Part shown: in pieces, positions 38,673 to 48,595 of the stretch
Layout of the letters: each line of letters opens with the position of its first letter
Position numbering within the stretch: position 1 is the first letter of the stretch
From: Lodderomyces elongisporus
Taxonomy: Eukaryota > Ascomycota > Pichiomycetes > Serinales > Debaryomycetaceae
DNA length: 64,000 nt
NCBI RefSeq assembly: GCF_030384665.1
Contig: NC_083673.1
Location: 1,683,501-1,747,500, forward strand
Direction of reading: 5' to 3'
Translations under genes and position numbers: made by a program
The notes under the pieces: generated by a model
Seen by the model: only the letters and a program-made list of their open reading frames with translations
Database searches by the model: none
Told to the model about the DNA's origin: nothing

Positions 38673-40754
38673 ATGGGTAACAAGAATAAAGGTGCCAAGC
38701 GTCAGTTGGAAAATGCTGTATCAGAGCAGAACACGTTAAAGAGATCCAAACAAAACAACGGCAGTAAAAAATTACCTTCACCACCATCAGAAGATGAGAT
38801 TGTTCTGGAAGAAAACAGTGAAGTCTCGAGCGAGGATGATTTATCAATAAGTGAGGGAGGCGATGATGATGATGATGACGAGGATGATGAGGAAGATGAC
38901 GAGCTTGATGAGCTTGACGACCTCGATGATAATGAGGCCGAAGGGAGGGATGACGACGAAGACGAGGACGAGGACAACGACAAGGATTCTGAAGATAACG
39001 ACAAGCCAGTTGACCCAAATAAAAAAACATCAAAAGAACAGCATTCGGAACAAAGAAAATTACTTGGAGAAAGAAAGCTACAAAGAAAAGCAGGTGCACA
39101 AGTGCAGGAAATCAAGAGAATTTGGGAGAAATTGAGAGTCACAAAACCTGCGCCCACCAAACAACAACGTGATAAATTGTGTGACGAGATGTGGGAATTA
39201 TCCGAAGATGTCATCAACGACTTGGTCTTGAAACACGATGCCTCAAGAGTTGTACAAACCTTGATCAAATACTCATCAAAGGAAAGAAGAGACAAAATCG
39301 TTAATGCATTGAAAGGTTCTTTTTACCAATTGGCAACTTCGGCATACGGAAAGTACTTACTCATTAAGATATTACACTATGGATCAAAGGAGTCTAGAGC
39401 CTTGGTGGTAAATGAATTACATGGTAAATTAAGAAAATTAATGAGACACAGAGAAGGTGCTTACGTTGTCGAGGATCTCTTTGTTCTTTATTCAACTGCG
39501 GAACAGAAGCAACAGATGATTAGAGAATTCTGGGGTAGTGAATATGCCGTATTCAAGGAATCAGGAAAGGGTAAAACCGTACTTGAAGTCACAAACGAAT
39601 CTTCTGAGAAGAAACAGTTAATTATGCACAACTTGTTTGGTACCATCAAAGCATCTGTAGAGAAAGGATCCACCGGGTTTCAAATCTTGCATGCTGCTAT
39701 GAAGGAATATGTCACAATCTTAGCTGCCGATCTTGACACAAATGACTCAGCAATAAGAGAATTCATCGACCTTTTGAGTGAACAATTTGCCGAGTTGGTT
39801 CACACACAAGAAGGTTCCGAAGTTGCATGCACTTTATTAGCTATGGCCAATGCAAAAGAGAGGAAAGGGTTAGTCAAATCGTTAAAGACACATCAAAATG
39901 AGCTTATCAAAAACGAGTACGGAAACTTGGTGCTTATTGCGCTTTTCATGACAGTTGACGATACTGTGCTTACTTATAAATCATTTGGAGGTGAAATGTT
40001 CACTCCAGAGTTATTGCCTGAGTTGATACAAGATAAATTCTCGAGAAGACCCATTCTTTACATATTGAAAGGGTTGGATGGAAGATATTTCGCTCCAAAT
40101 GTTAAACAGTCTTTGCTGAGGTATGAAGAGTTGGCATATAAGAAGACTTCAAAGAAGGATAAAAAAGTAAAGCGAAATGAATTGCTTAACAAATCCATAG
40201 AGCCAATTTACAAGGCATTACAGCCATCGTTGGAAGATTCAGCTCTTGCTTCCCTTTTGTCGAATAATATGGCTGCGCAATTTATTTCAGAGCTTATTTT
40301 GACTACTACAGAGAATGAAAAAGTGAACACCGAATTGAGACCTGAATTGCTCAAAGCAATCATCAAGAATGCTATACAAGGGGATGTCTTGGAGGATTAT
40401 CATTTGCTCAATAAAGCACGTTTTACCACTAGGCTTATCAAAGCACTCGTCCAGGGTAGTGAATACAAGTTTGATAATGATACCAAGAAAGTAGTTGAAG
40501 TTGAAGATTCTGTTAATATCCCAGGAACTGGAGCACAGTTTGCCGAGGAAATAGCCGATGTAATTGTTCAAAGTGGCAAGAGCGCAGAATGGACAAGTGG
40601 ACAACCAGCATTTGTTTTTGTTTCTGTGCTTGAAGTTTTGCTCTTGGCAAAGTCTAAGCATGCCGAAGCGTTGAAAAAGGAATTGAAGAAGCACAAGAAG
40701 AAAATGCTGAAAGAAGAGGACAAAGGTTCAAAGCTTCTTTTGGAATTTATTTAA
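38673..40754 (+). CDS. PUF6: Puf6, pumilio-fold RNA-binding ribosome-assembly protein
   Basis: Nucleolar Puf-A class protein involved in 60S assembly and, in S. cerevisiae, in repressing ASH1 mRNA translation. The 693-residue product has a basic N-terminus (MGNKNKGAKRQ), an acidic stretch of about 60 residues (45-110), and then pumilio-type repeats from about 150. Typical segments are HDASRVVQTLIKYSSKERRDKIV, SAYGKYLLIKILHYGSKESRALVV, HREGAYVVEDLF and GSTGFQILHAAMKEYV. The C-terminal CPL-type region covers about 370-600. A lysine-rich tail (KKELKKHKKKMLKEE) ends the protein. The length is close to the ~656 residues of S. cerevisiae Puf6. It converges on PEX2, with only 40 bp between the stops. 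Confidence 0.94.
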   Translation: MGNKNKGAKRQLENAVSEQNTLKRSKQNNGSKKLPSPPSEDEIVLEENSEVSSEDDLSISEGGDDDDDDEDDEEDDELDELDDLDDNEAEGRDDDEDEDEDNDKDSEDNDKPVDPNKKTSKEQHSEQRKLLGERKLQRKAGAQVQEIKRIWEKLRVTKPAPTKQQRDKLCDEMWELSEDVINDLVLKHDASRVVQTLIKYSSKERRDKIVNALKGSFYQLATSAYGKYLLIKILHYGSKESRALVVNELHGKLRKLMRHREGAYVVEDLFVLYSTAEQKQQMIREFWGSEYAVFKESGKGKTVLEVTNESSEKKQLIMHNLFGTIKASVEKGSTGFQILHAAMKEYVTILAADLDTNDSAIREFIDLLSEQFAELVHTQEGSEVACTLLAMANAKERKGLVKSLKTHQNELIKNEYGNLVLIALFMTVDDTVLTYKSFGGEMFTPELLPELIQDKFSRRPILYILKGLDGRYFAPNVKQSLLRYEELAYKKTSKKDKKVKRNELLNKSIEPIYKALQPSLEDSALASLLSNNMAAQFISELILTTTENEKVNTELRPELLKAIIKNAIQGDVLEDYHLLNKARFTTRLIKALVQGSEYKFDNDTKKVVEVEDSVNIPGTGAQFAEEIADVIVQSGKSAEWTSGQPAFVFVSVLEVLLLAKSKHAEALKKELKKHKKKMLKEEDKGSKLLLEFI

Positions 40755-40794
40755 AAAATTAAGCTAATATTTCATAATTTATTTAGTTTCCATT

Positions 40795-42207
40795 CTAGAA
40801 CATTGTTTCATCTGCTTCCATCTCTTCCTCTTCACTATAATCGTCGTCATCATTTTCACTCAGTTCAGCGGAGTATTCACTTTTCTCAAATATTGACAGG
40901 CGATGGCTTAATCTTCTTTCAAGTTTACTGAATGATTGTGACTTTTCTGGTAAATATGGATTTGAACTGTTGTCATCGTCATCTCCATCGTCATCTCCAT
41001 CGTCATCACTTTTTATGGAGTTTAAGCTTTGTATATCCTCTTCATCAGAAATTTGTGCCATATTGTTCTCAGAATCTCCTTCATTTTCAACATCCTCTTG
41101 CTCTACAACAATTGCATCTACATCAATAGCTTTTTCGTCTGCTTCAAATTCCTGGAACCACTCTAGTTTACTATCGCACCTTAAACAAGATACACTGTCT
41201 CCGCTAGATTTGATAATGTTAAATTGGGTTGCGATACATACATAGCAGTAAACGTGACCACAGTTGGTTATGCAAGGATTTGTCACAGGTCCAGCAGTGG
41301 CAAATACTCTCCCTCCCGAACGCGACGCCTTGTCATTGTTGTCGTGACAAATAGCGCACTCCAGTAATGGTAGATTCCGGTACCGAGTGAATTTGCTGTT
41401 TGACGATGAAGAGGACATGTTGCCACTACTTTTTTGGCCCTCAACAGCGTTTCCACGGATCCCTTTACTCAAAAGCTTGCCCATGGTGCTTCTAAGCTTG
41501 CGCACTTGCAAAAGCGGAAGAAGAAAGACCAAGAACTCCGTCATAACATTCCACACTAGTTGTCTATTTTGAAACTCATAGTTGACATTACTCCCATTAA
41601 ATTTTAACAAGTCTGATATCAAAGGCGTTTCAGTGATGCCAAATAGTCTATGAACAATTGATGAGTATTTACCATTTACAAGAAACATGGTAAAATTTAT
41701 CAAATTGGCAATTTTGAGTACATCATCTATTTTTGTCAAGACCTTGTTCCGATTGTTGACTACAAAGCTTTTAAACTTGTATCTTATTGAGTCGTAGTCT
41801 CCAGAAGCTTCTGCCTCAATTTCATTTTCATCCATTTGGTATAGAAGCGTTTCAACCCTCTTGTATAGGTATGTACCTACAACCACTGCTAGAAGGAGCC
41901 CTTTTTTATTCAAGCCTATAACTTGCCCATTCTTGACGTTAGTGAGTTTCAAATTTTGCAAAGACGACCCATAAGAAGCTTCAGATTTCCATACAGTTAA
42001 TTTGAATATCAACAAGTTCAAAAGCAAGGAGTACAACTCAGGATGTTTGCTATAAGACAAATGACTCGCATAGGAGTTGGTTCCGCTAGTTTCATGAAGC
42101 TGGAAAATAGATTTCACTTGGTCTTTTAACAATGAGAATAGCTCTGTGTCTAAAATCCCTGCATCAAGCTGGGAAACTCTTGAAGACGGGTATGAAATGG
42201 GATTCAT
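40795..42207 (-). CDS. PEX2: Pex2, peroxisomal RING E3 ligase
   Basis: Membrane peroxin that, with Pex10 and Pex12, forms the ubiquitin-ligase channel recycling the import receptor Pex5. The 470-residue product begins SRVSQLDAGILDTELFSLL after a short leader, the typical Pex2 N-terminal motif. Hydrophobic segments (for example about 82-92, 125-137 and 235-245) form the membrane part. A C-terminal C3HC4 RING at about 286-343 has the pattern CAIC, then CITNCGHVYCYVC, then CLRC. A strongly acidic tail of about 120 residues follows (DDDGDDDGDDDD and a final EEEEMEADE), which the S. cerevisiae protein lacks and which makes this one longer than usual (about 270-330). Confidence 0.9.
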   Translation of the reverse strand: MNPISYPSSRVSQLDAGILDTELFSLLKDQVKSIFQLHETSGTNSYASHLSYSKHPELYSLLLNLLIFKLTVWKSEASYGSSLQNLKLTNVKNGQVIGLNKKGLLLAVVVGTYLYKRVETLLYQMDENEIEAEASGDYDSIRYKFKSFVVNNRNKVLTKIDDVLKIANLINFTMFLVNGKYSSIVHRLFGITETPLISDLLKFNGSNVNYEFQNRQLVWNVMTEFLVFLLPLLQVRKLRSTMGKLLSKGIRGNAVEGQKSSGNMSSSSSNSKFTRYRNLPLLECAICHDNNDKASRSGGRVFATAGPVTNPCITNCGHVYCYVCIATQFNIIKSSGDSVSCLRCDSKLEWFQEFEADEKAIDVDAIVVEQEDVENEGDSENNMAQISDEEDIQSLNSIKSDDDGDDDGDDDDNSSNPYLPEKSQSFSKLERRLSHRLSIFEKSEYSAELSENDDDDYSEEEEMEADETMF

Positions 42208-42571
42208 CAGATGTGGTTTTTGATATTGTTACTAAAGTAGTACGTGTGAAGAAGATACCGAGGAATCGAAAATGTGTTAGTTTCTCCACATTTCTACATT
42301 ACAAAAGTTTTTTGCGCGAGGGGGGGGGAGTAGCGGGTGAGGAAGCGCACCTAAAATAAAAAAAAAAATAAATCGAGAAAAGAGAAGAAGAAGAAATAAA
42401 AAAAAAAAAAAAAAAAAAATTAAGAATAAAAAAGATAACATGGAGAAAAAAGTTGATGAATTGCAAAAAATAAAGAAATTCTATCCGCATGTATTCCACT
42501 TACGATAAACTATAGCTTTTAAACCCCTGCTTTTATATACATTATGCACAATGGAAATATATCATAGTCAA
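42208..42571. other. Spacer between PEX2 and CDC15
   Basis: A 364-bp spacer holding the PEX2 promoter. There is a G9 run at 42320-42328 and a long A-rich block (42355-42420). No gene was recognised. Confidence 0.5.
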
Positions 42572-45500
42572 CTAGTGTGATTGAGTTGAGACCAAAAAAC
42601 AAATCTCTTTAGCAACTTCATCTATTAAAATTGAACTTCTTCGCAGTGCAAGGTTATCCATTGCTTCTTTAATTGTAACATACAAGATTGAAAAGTCATT
42701 GTAGCGATTTTTTAAATCTCTTGAGTTAAAAGATACGATACATTTCAATATTTTTAAAAGCAGCAACTGCACCACGGGACTTTGAACATACAGTTCAAGT
42801 TTCTGTAAAATGTTTTTTAGCACTGTTGGCAGCAACATACTTCGTACTAAGTTGGTATTTGAACTCAATAGCTGTAGGTAAACATCCAAAACCGCTTCAA
42901 CACTGGCTACTTTCGGTATGATAAAACCAGCGGTGAGACAATTGACAGAGGTTGTACCATTGATCCGGACATAATGAGGGTTGACTTTGCTCCAGTGTAA
43001 TATAGACTCCAATGCATTCGATTGCCAATAAGGATCGAGAATAAGATTGTGGTACAAGCCAAGTATATCGTGCCTCTTCATATTTGCCCGAACGCTACTG
43101 TCACAATGTACAAGTTCGCACATAATGGGGAGAATAAATTGCCTAAACGGTAAATTCATCTGTGCCAAACTCTTCAAGTAGGGTAGCGTGCCCATATCAA
43201 GGAACTCACTCATGCGGTCATTATTCAAGTAAAGACAGTCATAAAGCACCGGGGCTATTAGGTTCATCACGTCTTTATATTTGGGTCTCAGTGGTCCGTA
43301 CTGCTCAAGTAAACCAGCCAAAAATTCTAGAATGTCTGCTTTATACAATTCCTCTAGAATTTCAGGTATACATGACATCGATTTTAAGAATTTGAGAAGT
43401 GCAAGTTGTTGTTGGAAACTGATGTTTTGATATATCCGTATTACAAGTTTGAACATATCGGCACTTGCAATATGGGTCCTCACTTTGACTTCAGATTGGC
43501 TAAAGCACCTAACCACATCAATAATCTTTTGAATAGTGCGAGCGTTATTACTTGACTCGGAAATTTGCTGTTTTCTATTTTCCTTTTGGGTTAGCCGGTT
43601 GAGCAATACCAAGAACCAGAATAAAACATCATGCTTGGACAATATACGACAAAGATCTGATTTGGAGCGGCTCACATCGGTCATCAAGACGGCGTAGATA
43701 GAGTCTACCGCAGTGAGCTGGAACAGCGGTATATTATCGTAATCTTCTTCGACAAATTTTGAAACTAAGCGAAGACCGCCACACGAGACAAACATCGAGA
43801 GCGCTTGTTTTGAATCAATGAGACAGTTGATAAAGCGTGCAACCTGTAATCGTACTCTCACATCAAAGTTTGAGCTTCTGAAATGCGAAACAGCTGGTAT
43901 TCCTCCTAAAAAACAAAAGTTTTCCAATTGGCCAATGTTGCTCTCAAATATAAAGTTGAGTATCGACAATGCGTGGTACCATAGTTGTTGCTGATCAGAA
44001 AGTTCTTGAGTCAATTGCAATAATTCAAGCAAATTTAAAACACCATGATCTCTAACAAATGCGTCATGCAGAAATGGGTACTTCTTGATAAGGTGTAACA
44101 TTCGTCCTGTGATTTTCACAAGAGCAGCTGCGGTGGATGCTAGTGTAGATGCAGATGTTGACCAAAGTGTTGACCTAGATGTGTATTTGAATGGCGCTTT
44201 AGATGGTCCCGATTCTTGTTCGCCGCCTCCACCAATGCGTTCCAACTTTCGGCCGAGCTTAGTAACCAAGTATTCCATTTTGACCTGTATTTCGAGCTCG
44301 TTTGAATCAAAATCATGTACATCAATGTCTAAAAAGGGATCTTTATCCTTACTTTCGTCCCCGAAATTGGCCACAGCAAAGTCTTTAACAACTTTTGTGT
44401 TCATATCCAAATCGTTTAAAAGTATGTCATCGACATTTTCAGATTCTTGAAACTTGCTAAGCAAGTCGTTCTTTGATAAATTTGTACGATGTATTTGTGG
44501 TTTGATTTTTCCATCCCCTGCTTGTGCTTCTATTATTGCTACTTGATTGACACTTTGTTTCGCATTGCCTTGTTTGTTGTCAAAACTAGACAGGTTTATC
44601 AGATATGGTACTTTACTTTCTTGATGCTTTAAATTGTTCAAACTCAATTTCTTTTCTGTGCTTGCATTGTTATCCTGCAACAACCACTGATGGTTCAACA
44701 ATAACTTGGCACTTATACGCAAATTTGGTTGTTTTTGGAAACATTCCAACAAAAAATCCCTTAAAGCTTGGGAAATACCTTTTGGTAATGGCGGATACTC
44801 GTCTGTTCCAATTGCGTGGAGGGCAGCCATAGGGTTCAAATCATGATATGGCGGATTTGTTGTTAGTAATTCAATTATAGTCGCTCCCAACGACCAAATA
44901 TCAGAGGAAGTACATAAACCGTCTCCACCAAGTATTGTTTCGGGCGCCATCCAATTTGGAGTTCCAACTACTGTATGGTGCTGGGAATTCTCTCTCGCAG
45001 CGACTCCAAAGTCAGCCAATTTCACATCGTTTGAACTTGTCAAAAGCACATTACTTGCCTTAACATCTCTATGAACCACACCTTGGCTATGTAAATAAGC
45101 TAGCCCATGCAATATACCTTTGACATAGTATTTCACTTTCGCTTCAGAAAAACCTTTTCCTTTGCGCTTGTACAATTGTCTTAAAGACCCACCTTCGCAA
45201 AACTCCAATACTAAGTTGAATGTTGTTGAATTTTTAGCAAATCCATGGTATTTCACGATATTTGGGTGCTTTAATATCTTTAAAAGGTCTATTTCCCCCA
45301 TTGCGGCAGATACATCTTGGCCCTGCTCTAGTCGTATTTGTTTTATCGCAACGACCTCCCCAGTTAGTTTGTTTCGTGCTCGATAAACGCTAGCAAAAGC
45401 CCCATTTCCAATCAATGGTCCTACCTCATAATTATGAAGCATTTCTCGATCATTGTGCAAGTTTGTATCATTCAGGTTAAACTGTGCCGGAGTCAAAGAC

Positions 45501-46069
45501 ACTCCAACTGAGGTTATTCGCTTCTTTGAGTTAGGGGTTATCAGTAGTAAGGGCTTTGGCGCATCTCTGTCCAAGGATGGTGGTTGGATTGGATCAAAAC
45601 CAGAAACTTTTGATAAAACTTTTTTGGGACCTGGCGACAAACTGAAACTTGCATCATCTAGGGGATCTGGATGCTCAATAGTCAAATTATTTTCCGAGAG
45701 TCTAAGATGCAGCCTCTGAGTTTGTTTATTATGCGGCTTAGAATGCAGTAAAGAAGATGGAATGTTTTGTATTCTTGATATAGCTGGTTGAGTTTGTTGA
45801 AGTAGTGAGTTTTGGTTTTTCGAAAGAATAGGTGAAGCTTGGCCGGCATCTGGTTTCATACTCGCAAACCTGGAAAAAGAAAGCTCTTTGACTTCATTCC
45901 AATCCAACTCGCTTAAGCTATTTGACTCATCATGATTTTCCCGAAACTTTTCTATCAAAGCTGACTTTTTGTCGTAGTTTGATTTAGAGCCGGCTTGATC
46001 TCTCAGCACGGGTACCACAAAATCTCCAATATCATTCAATGGTGAGAAATGATGGACGGGTGTCTGCAT
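42572..46069 (-). CDS. CDC15: Cdc15-type mitotic exit network kinase
   Basis: Ste20-class kinase that activates Dbf2-Mob1 in mitotic exit and septation. The 1165-residue product has a complete kinase domain at about 213-463: LIGNGAFASVYRAR, VVAIKQIRLEQ, VVHRDVKASNVLL, LADFGVAARENSQ, VVGTPNWMAPETILGG and SDIWSLGATIIELLT. The remaining ~700 residues are helical, with ARM/HEAT-like segments such as LVSKFVEEDYDNIPLFQLTA. An N-terminal extension of ~210 residues precedes the kinase; in S. cerevisiae Cdc15 the kinase starts almost at residue 25. S. pombe Cdc7 is the functional counterpart. A single ACGCGT lies 223 bp upstream. Confidence 0.92.
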   Translation of the reverse strand: MQTPVHHFSPLNDIGDFVVPVLRDQAGSKSNYDKKSALIEKFRENHDESNSLSELDWNEVKELSFSRFASMKPDAGQASPILSKNQNSLLQQTQPAISRIQNIPSSLLHSKPHNKQTQRLHLRLSENNLTIEHPDPLDDASFSLSPGPKKVLSKVSGFDPIQPPSLDRDAPKPLLLITPNSKKRITSVGVSLTPAQFNLNDTNLHNDREMLHNYEVGPLIGNGAFASVYRARNKLTGEVVAIKQIRLEQGQDVSAAMGEIDLLKILKHPNIVKYHGFAKNSTTFNLVLEFCEGGSLRQLYKRKGKGFSEAKVKYYVKGILHGLAYLHSQGVVHRDVKASNVLLTSSNDVKLADFGVAARENSQHHTVVGTPNWMAPETILGGDGLCTSSDIWSLGATIIELLTTNPPYHDLNPMAALHAIGTDEYPPLPKGISQALRDFLLECFQKQPNLRISAKLLLNHQWLLQDNNASTEKKLSLNNLKHQESKVPYLINLSSFDNKQGNAKQSVNQVAIIEAQAGDGKIKPQIHRTNLSKNDLLSKFQESENVDDILLNDLDMNTKVVKDFAVANFGDESKDKDPFLDIDVHDFDSNELEIQVKMEYLVTKLGRKLERIGGGGEQESGPSKAPFKYTSRSTLWSTSASTLASTAAALVKITGRMLHLIKKYPFLHDAFVRDHGVLNLLELLQLTQELSDQQQLWYHALSILNFIFESNIGQLENFCFLGGIPAVSHFRSSNFDVRVRLQVARFINCLIDSKQALSMFVSCGGLRLVSKFVEEDYDNIPLFQLTAVDSIYAVLMTDVSRSKSDLCRILSKHDVLFWFLVLLNRLTQKENRKQQISESSNNARTIQKIIDVVRCFSQSEVKVRTHIASADMFKLVIRIYQNISFQQQLALLKFLKSMSCIPEILEELYKADILEFLAGLLEQYGPLRPKYKDVMNLIAPVLYDCLYLNNDRMSEFLDMGTLPYLKSLAQMNLPFRQFILPIMCELVHCDSSVRANMKRHDILGLYHNLILDPYWQSNALESILHWSKVNPHYVRINGTTSVNCLTAGFIIPKVASVEAVLDVYLQLLSSNTNLVRSMLLPTVLKNILQKLELYVQSPVVQLLLLKILKCIVSFNSRDLKNRYNDFSILYVTIKEAMDNLALRRSSILIDEVAKEICFLVSTQSH

Positions 46070-46291
46070 ATTACTTTGCTGCTATTTCCATCTCTAATAA
46101 AGAATGCACTTTATCGCTATTGTTGGAAATAAAGTTGAAAGAGGATGGAGAGTTATAGTATTGTACTTTTCTTGTTGTAGTAGTAAAAGTTACAGTTGTT
46201 GCAATTGTTGTTGTTGTTGTAGTAGTAGTTGCGTTTGACTTCTGTCTTTGGTTGTAAATGGATTCTGATTACAAAACTTTTTGATTTTGCA

Positions 46292-46297
46292 ACGCGT
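46292..46297. promoter_or_regulatory. MCB box upstream of CDC15
   Basis: ACGCGT about 223 bp before the CDC15 start. It is a single copy, so it may be coincidental. Confidence 0.4.
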
Positions 46298-46315
46298 AGT
46301 TATCATGTTTTCCCT

Positions 46316-46355
46316 TTAATATAATATAATATAATATAATATAATATAATATAAT
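46316..46355. repeat. ATAAT pentanucleotide microsatellite
   Basis: About seven exact ATAAT units followed by degenerate ones, in the CDC15 upstream region. Confidence 0.9.
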
Positions 46356-46656
46356 ACAATATAACATAATAATTTAATTTAACTTAATATTTTTTTTTTT
46401 TCGTTTCTTTCTTTGACCTTCAAATTTTTCTGCTTCTTAAAGTACTGATTATTCACGAAAACCATTACTGGAACAGCATGAAATAAAAAGCTGTCAAAAG
46501 GAGAAAGTGAGTAAAGAAAAGGCAAATTTGGTGGGGAAAAAGTATGAGATGAATTTTGATATGTTGTAAACTCTAGTCATTAACTATTGTTTTTTGTTTT
46601 CGTCTCTTCTTTTAAATAGAATGCAAACCAGTCGCTTTATATAGATGTATACACAT

Positions 46657-46687
<31 letters not shown>

Positions 46688-46731
46688 CATATATATATAT
46701 ATATCATATTTATATCTAATCAAGCAGATAC

Positions 46732-47841
46732 TTAATCTGCTTTAATGATAAGCTTTCCAGTTGGTTTTTCTCCATCGAAAAGCTGGTTCCAGATTCTTGG
46801 GATTTCAGCAAATTTTTCCTTGGTATCAGCACCTTCTAAAGATTCTACATTGATGGCATCCTTTCCGACATTGAGTTTCTTTTCCTTCAACGCCTTGGTC
46901 AAGATCTTTACAGCCTCAGGGAATTGATCTTTATAATTGAAAACAAGGAACCCTTGTACAGTAAGACAAGTGGTGATGATTGTGAACCAGGTGTCAACCT
47001 TTGCTGCCTCGGGGTTGTTGTATCCAGAGATTGCACCGCAAGCAGCAACTCTACCGAATTTGCTCATGTGGGTCAAAACAAAACTCAAAATCTTACCACC
47101 AACATTGTCAAAGTAGACATCAATGAAACCACCATCCAAGAATTTAACAATCTTGTCCTGGTAATCTTCGTCCTTGTAGTTGACACACAAGTCCGCACCC
47201 AAGGACTCAACCCACTTACATTTTTCGTCACTACCGGAAATACCAATAACCTTGGTTGCACCCAACAAGTGCTTGGCCAATTGTACAACTGTAGAACCAA
47301 CAGCACCAGAAGCTGCCGACACACACACGGTCAACTCTTTTGGTTTCTCGTCCAAGTATTTCTTTAATCCACCAACTTCTGTCAAACCAAAGAATGCAGT
47401 TAATGAAGTCATTCCCAAGACAGACAAGTAATATGGTAATGGAACATCAGCAGATTTGTCAATCTTGTTGAATACCAAGGCATCGGAGATCACTGCATAA
47501 TCAGCCCATGGAATTTTGGCATTGACAACGTCACCTTTAGTGAAATTTGACGACTTGGACTCAACAACTTCAGCAAGTCCAAACGATTGCATAACGTTCC
47601 CCTCATACACTGGTGGCAAGTAGCTTCTGGCATTGTTGCCGTTTTTTCTTAACCATGTTCTTTGAGTTGGATCGTTGGAAAAGTACAATGCTTTAACAAG
47701 CAATTCGCCCTCCTTCAAGTTTGTGTCCAATGTAGTCTCCTTGACCTTAAAAGTGGAGTCGGATTTAGAGACATCAGTAACAACCTCGCCCTTAGGGAGG
47801 TTCTCAAAAATGACTTGTACTGTTTTTGTTGGTAATGACAT
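46732..47841 (-). CDS. Zinc-independent MDR-family NADPH reductase, copy 1
   Basis: A 369-residue medium-chain dehydrogenase/reductase of the leukotriene B4 12-hydroxydehydrogenase / alkenal double-bond reductase subgroup (similar to S. cerevisiae YML131W). The cofactor motif AASGAVGSTVVQLAKHLLGA is at about residues 175-194. Other landmarks are ALYFSNDPTQRTWL near the N-terminus and DVYFDNVGGKILSF at about 248-261. The structural and catalytic zinc ligands of alcohol dehydrogenases are absent, as expected for this subgroup. Likely role: NADPH-dependent reduction of alpha,beta-unsaturated aldehydes or ketones, a detoxification role. It is a tandem paralogue of the gene at 48596, same strand and same length. 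Confidence 0.88.
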   Translation of the reverse strand: MSLPTKTVQVIFENLPKGEVVTDVSKSDSTFKVKETTLDTNLKEGELLVKALYFSNDPTQRTWLRKNGNNARSYLPPVYEGNVMQSFGLAEVVESKSSNFTKGDVVNAKIPWADYAVISDALVFNKIDKSADVPLPYYLSVLGMTSLTAFFGLTEVGGLKKYLDEKPKELTVCVSAASGAVGSTVVQLAKHLLGATKVIGISGSDEKCKWVESLGADLCVNYKDEDYQDKIVKFLDGGFIDVYFDNVGGKILSFVLTHMSKFGRVAACGAISGYNNPEAAKVDTWFTIITTCLTVQGFLVFNYKDQFPEAVKILTKALKEKKLNVGKDAINVESLEGADTKEKFAEIPRIWNQLFDGEKPTGKLIIKAD

Positions 47842-48595
47842 TATGGTTTGTATACTATAATATAATAATTTTTTATTTTTCTCGATATGGTTGTATCTTT
47901 CTGTTTTACTGTTGTTTATAAGCTAGGTGTATGCACAAGAAAAGTATAAAAATATAAAGAGAAAGAGATTGAAAACCTTAACTCTTTATACTTTTACCAA
48001 ATCTGAAGTAATGAGAGCAGGTCAAAACGTGGCAGAAGGGTGGAGGTATCTGAAGGTCATCGGTAATTTTCAGTCAATTGCTCTCTCCTAACACTCAACC
48101 TCACCTTCTCTTTAGATACCAGTTTTTTTTGTGTTTAGCGAAAGTTCGGAGAGTTTCCATATTTGAATGAGTTGCTGTGGGAATATTTTTTTTTAAGTGT
48201 AAGAGAGGGGCTTTCAAACGGTTGTAGGTATTACTATATTTTGTAACACAAAACGTTGGAAAAACATGCACTGCAATGTCATCTCAATAAACTTTTAAAG
48301 AAAGCTCATTGAGCAAAAAGACAACAACAATTGCCGAGCTCCAACCTCGGGTGCAAAAATATAATTATCCGAGTAAATCTTATTATCAATAAAGAAACAT
48401 ACCAGATCTTCTAAATAGCGTTCAAATTTCTCAGAACATTATTTGTATATTTTCTTTTTCTTCTTCTACTTCTTCTTTTTTTTTTTTTTGTATTTATTTT
48501 TGTATTCATTTATTTTATATAATCTTTCTTACTAATCAACTAAACAATCCACAAAACGTGTGTATACACACACACACACACACTAAATTCTCTCA
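47842..48595. other. Spacer between the two MDR reductase genes
   Basis: A 754-bp spacer with the promoter of copy 1. TTACTAA at 48529-48535 matches the Yap1-type oxidative-stress site, but it is nearly 690 bp upstream of copy 1. An isolated hairpin, CCGAG/CTCGG, is near 48334-48350. No gene was recognised. Confidence 0.5.

Larger units (their letters stand above)
46070..46731. other. Spacer upstream of CDC15 with ATAAT and GATA microsatellites
   Basis: Contains the CDC15 promoter with one ACGCGT box (46292-46297), a pentanucleotide ATAAT run of about seven units (46316-46355), and a tetranucleotide ATAG run (46657-46686) near the 3' end of the neighbouring reductase. No gene was recognised. 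Confidence 0.55.

Noticed and set aside
48330..48360. Possible tRNA T-arm (CCGAG stem with 7-base loop)
   Set aside because: The loop lacks the TTCRANY pattern and no acceptor or anticodon stem pairs at the right distance.
48529..48535. Yap1-type TTACTAA controlling the MDR reductases
   Set aside because: Nearly 700 bp from the start of copy 1 and just past the 3' end of copy 2; a 7-bp AT-rich word is expected often by chance.
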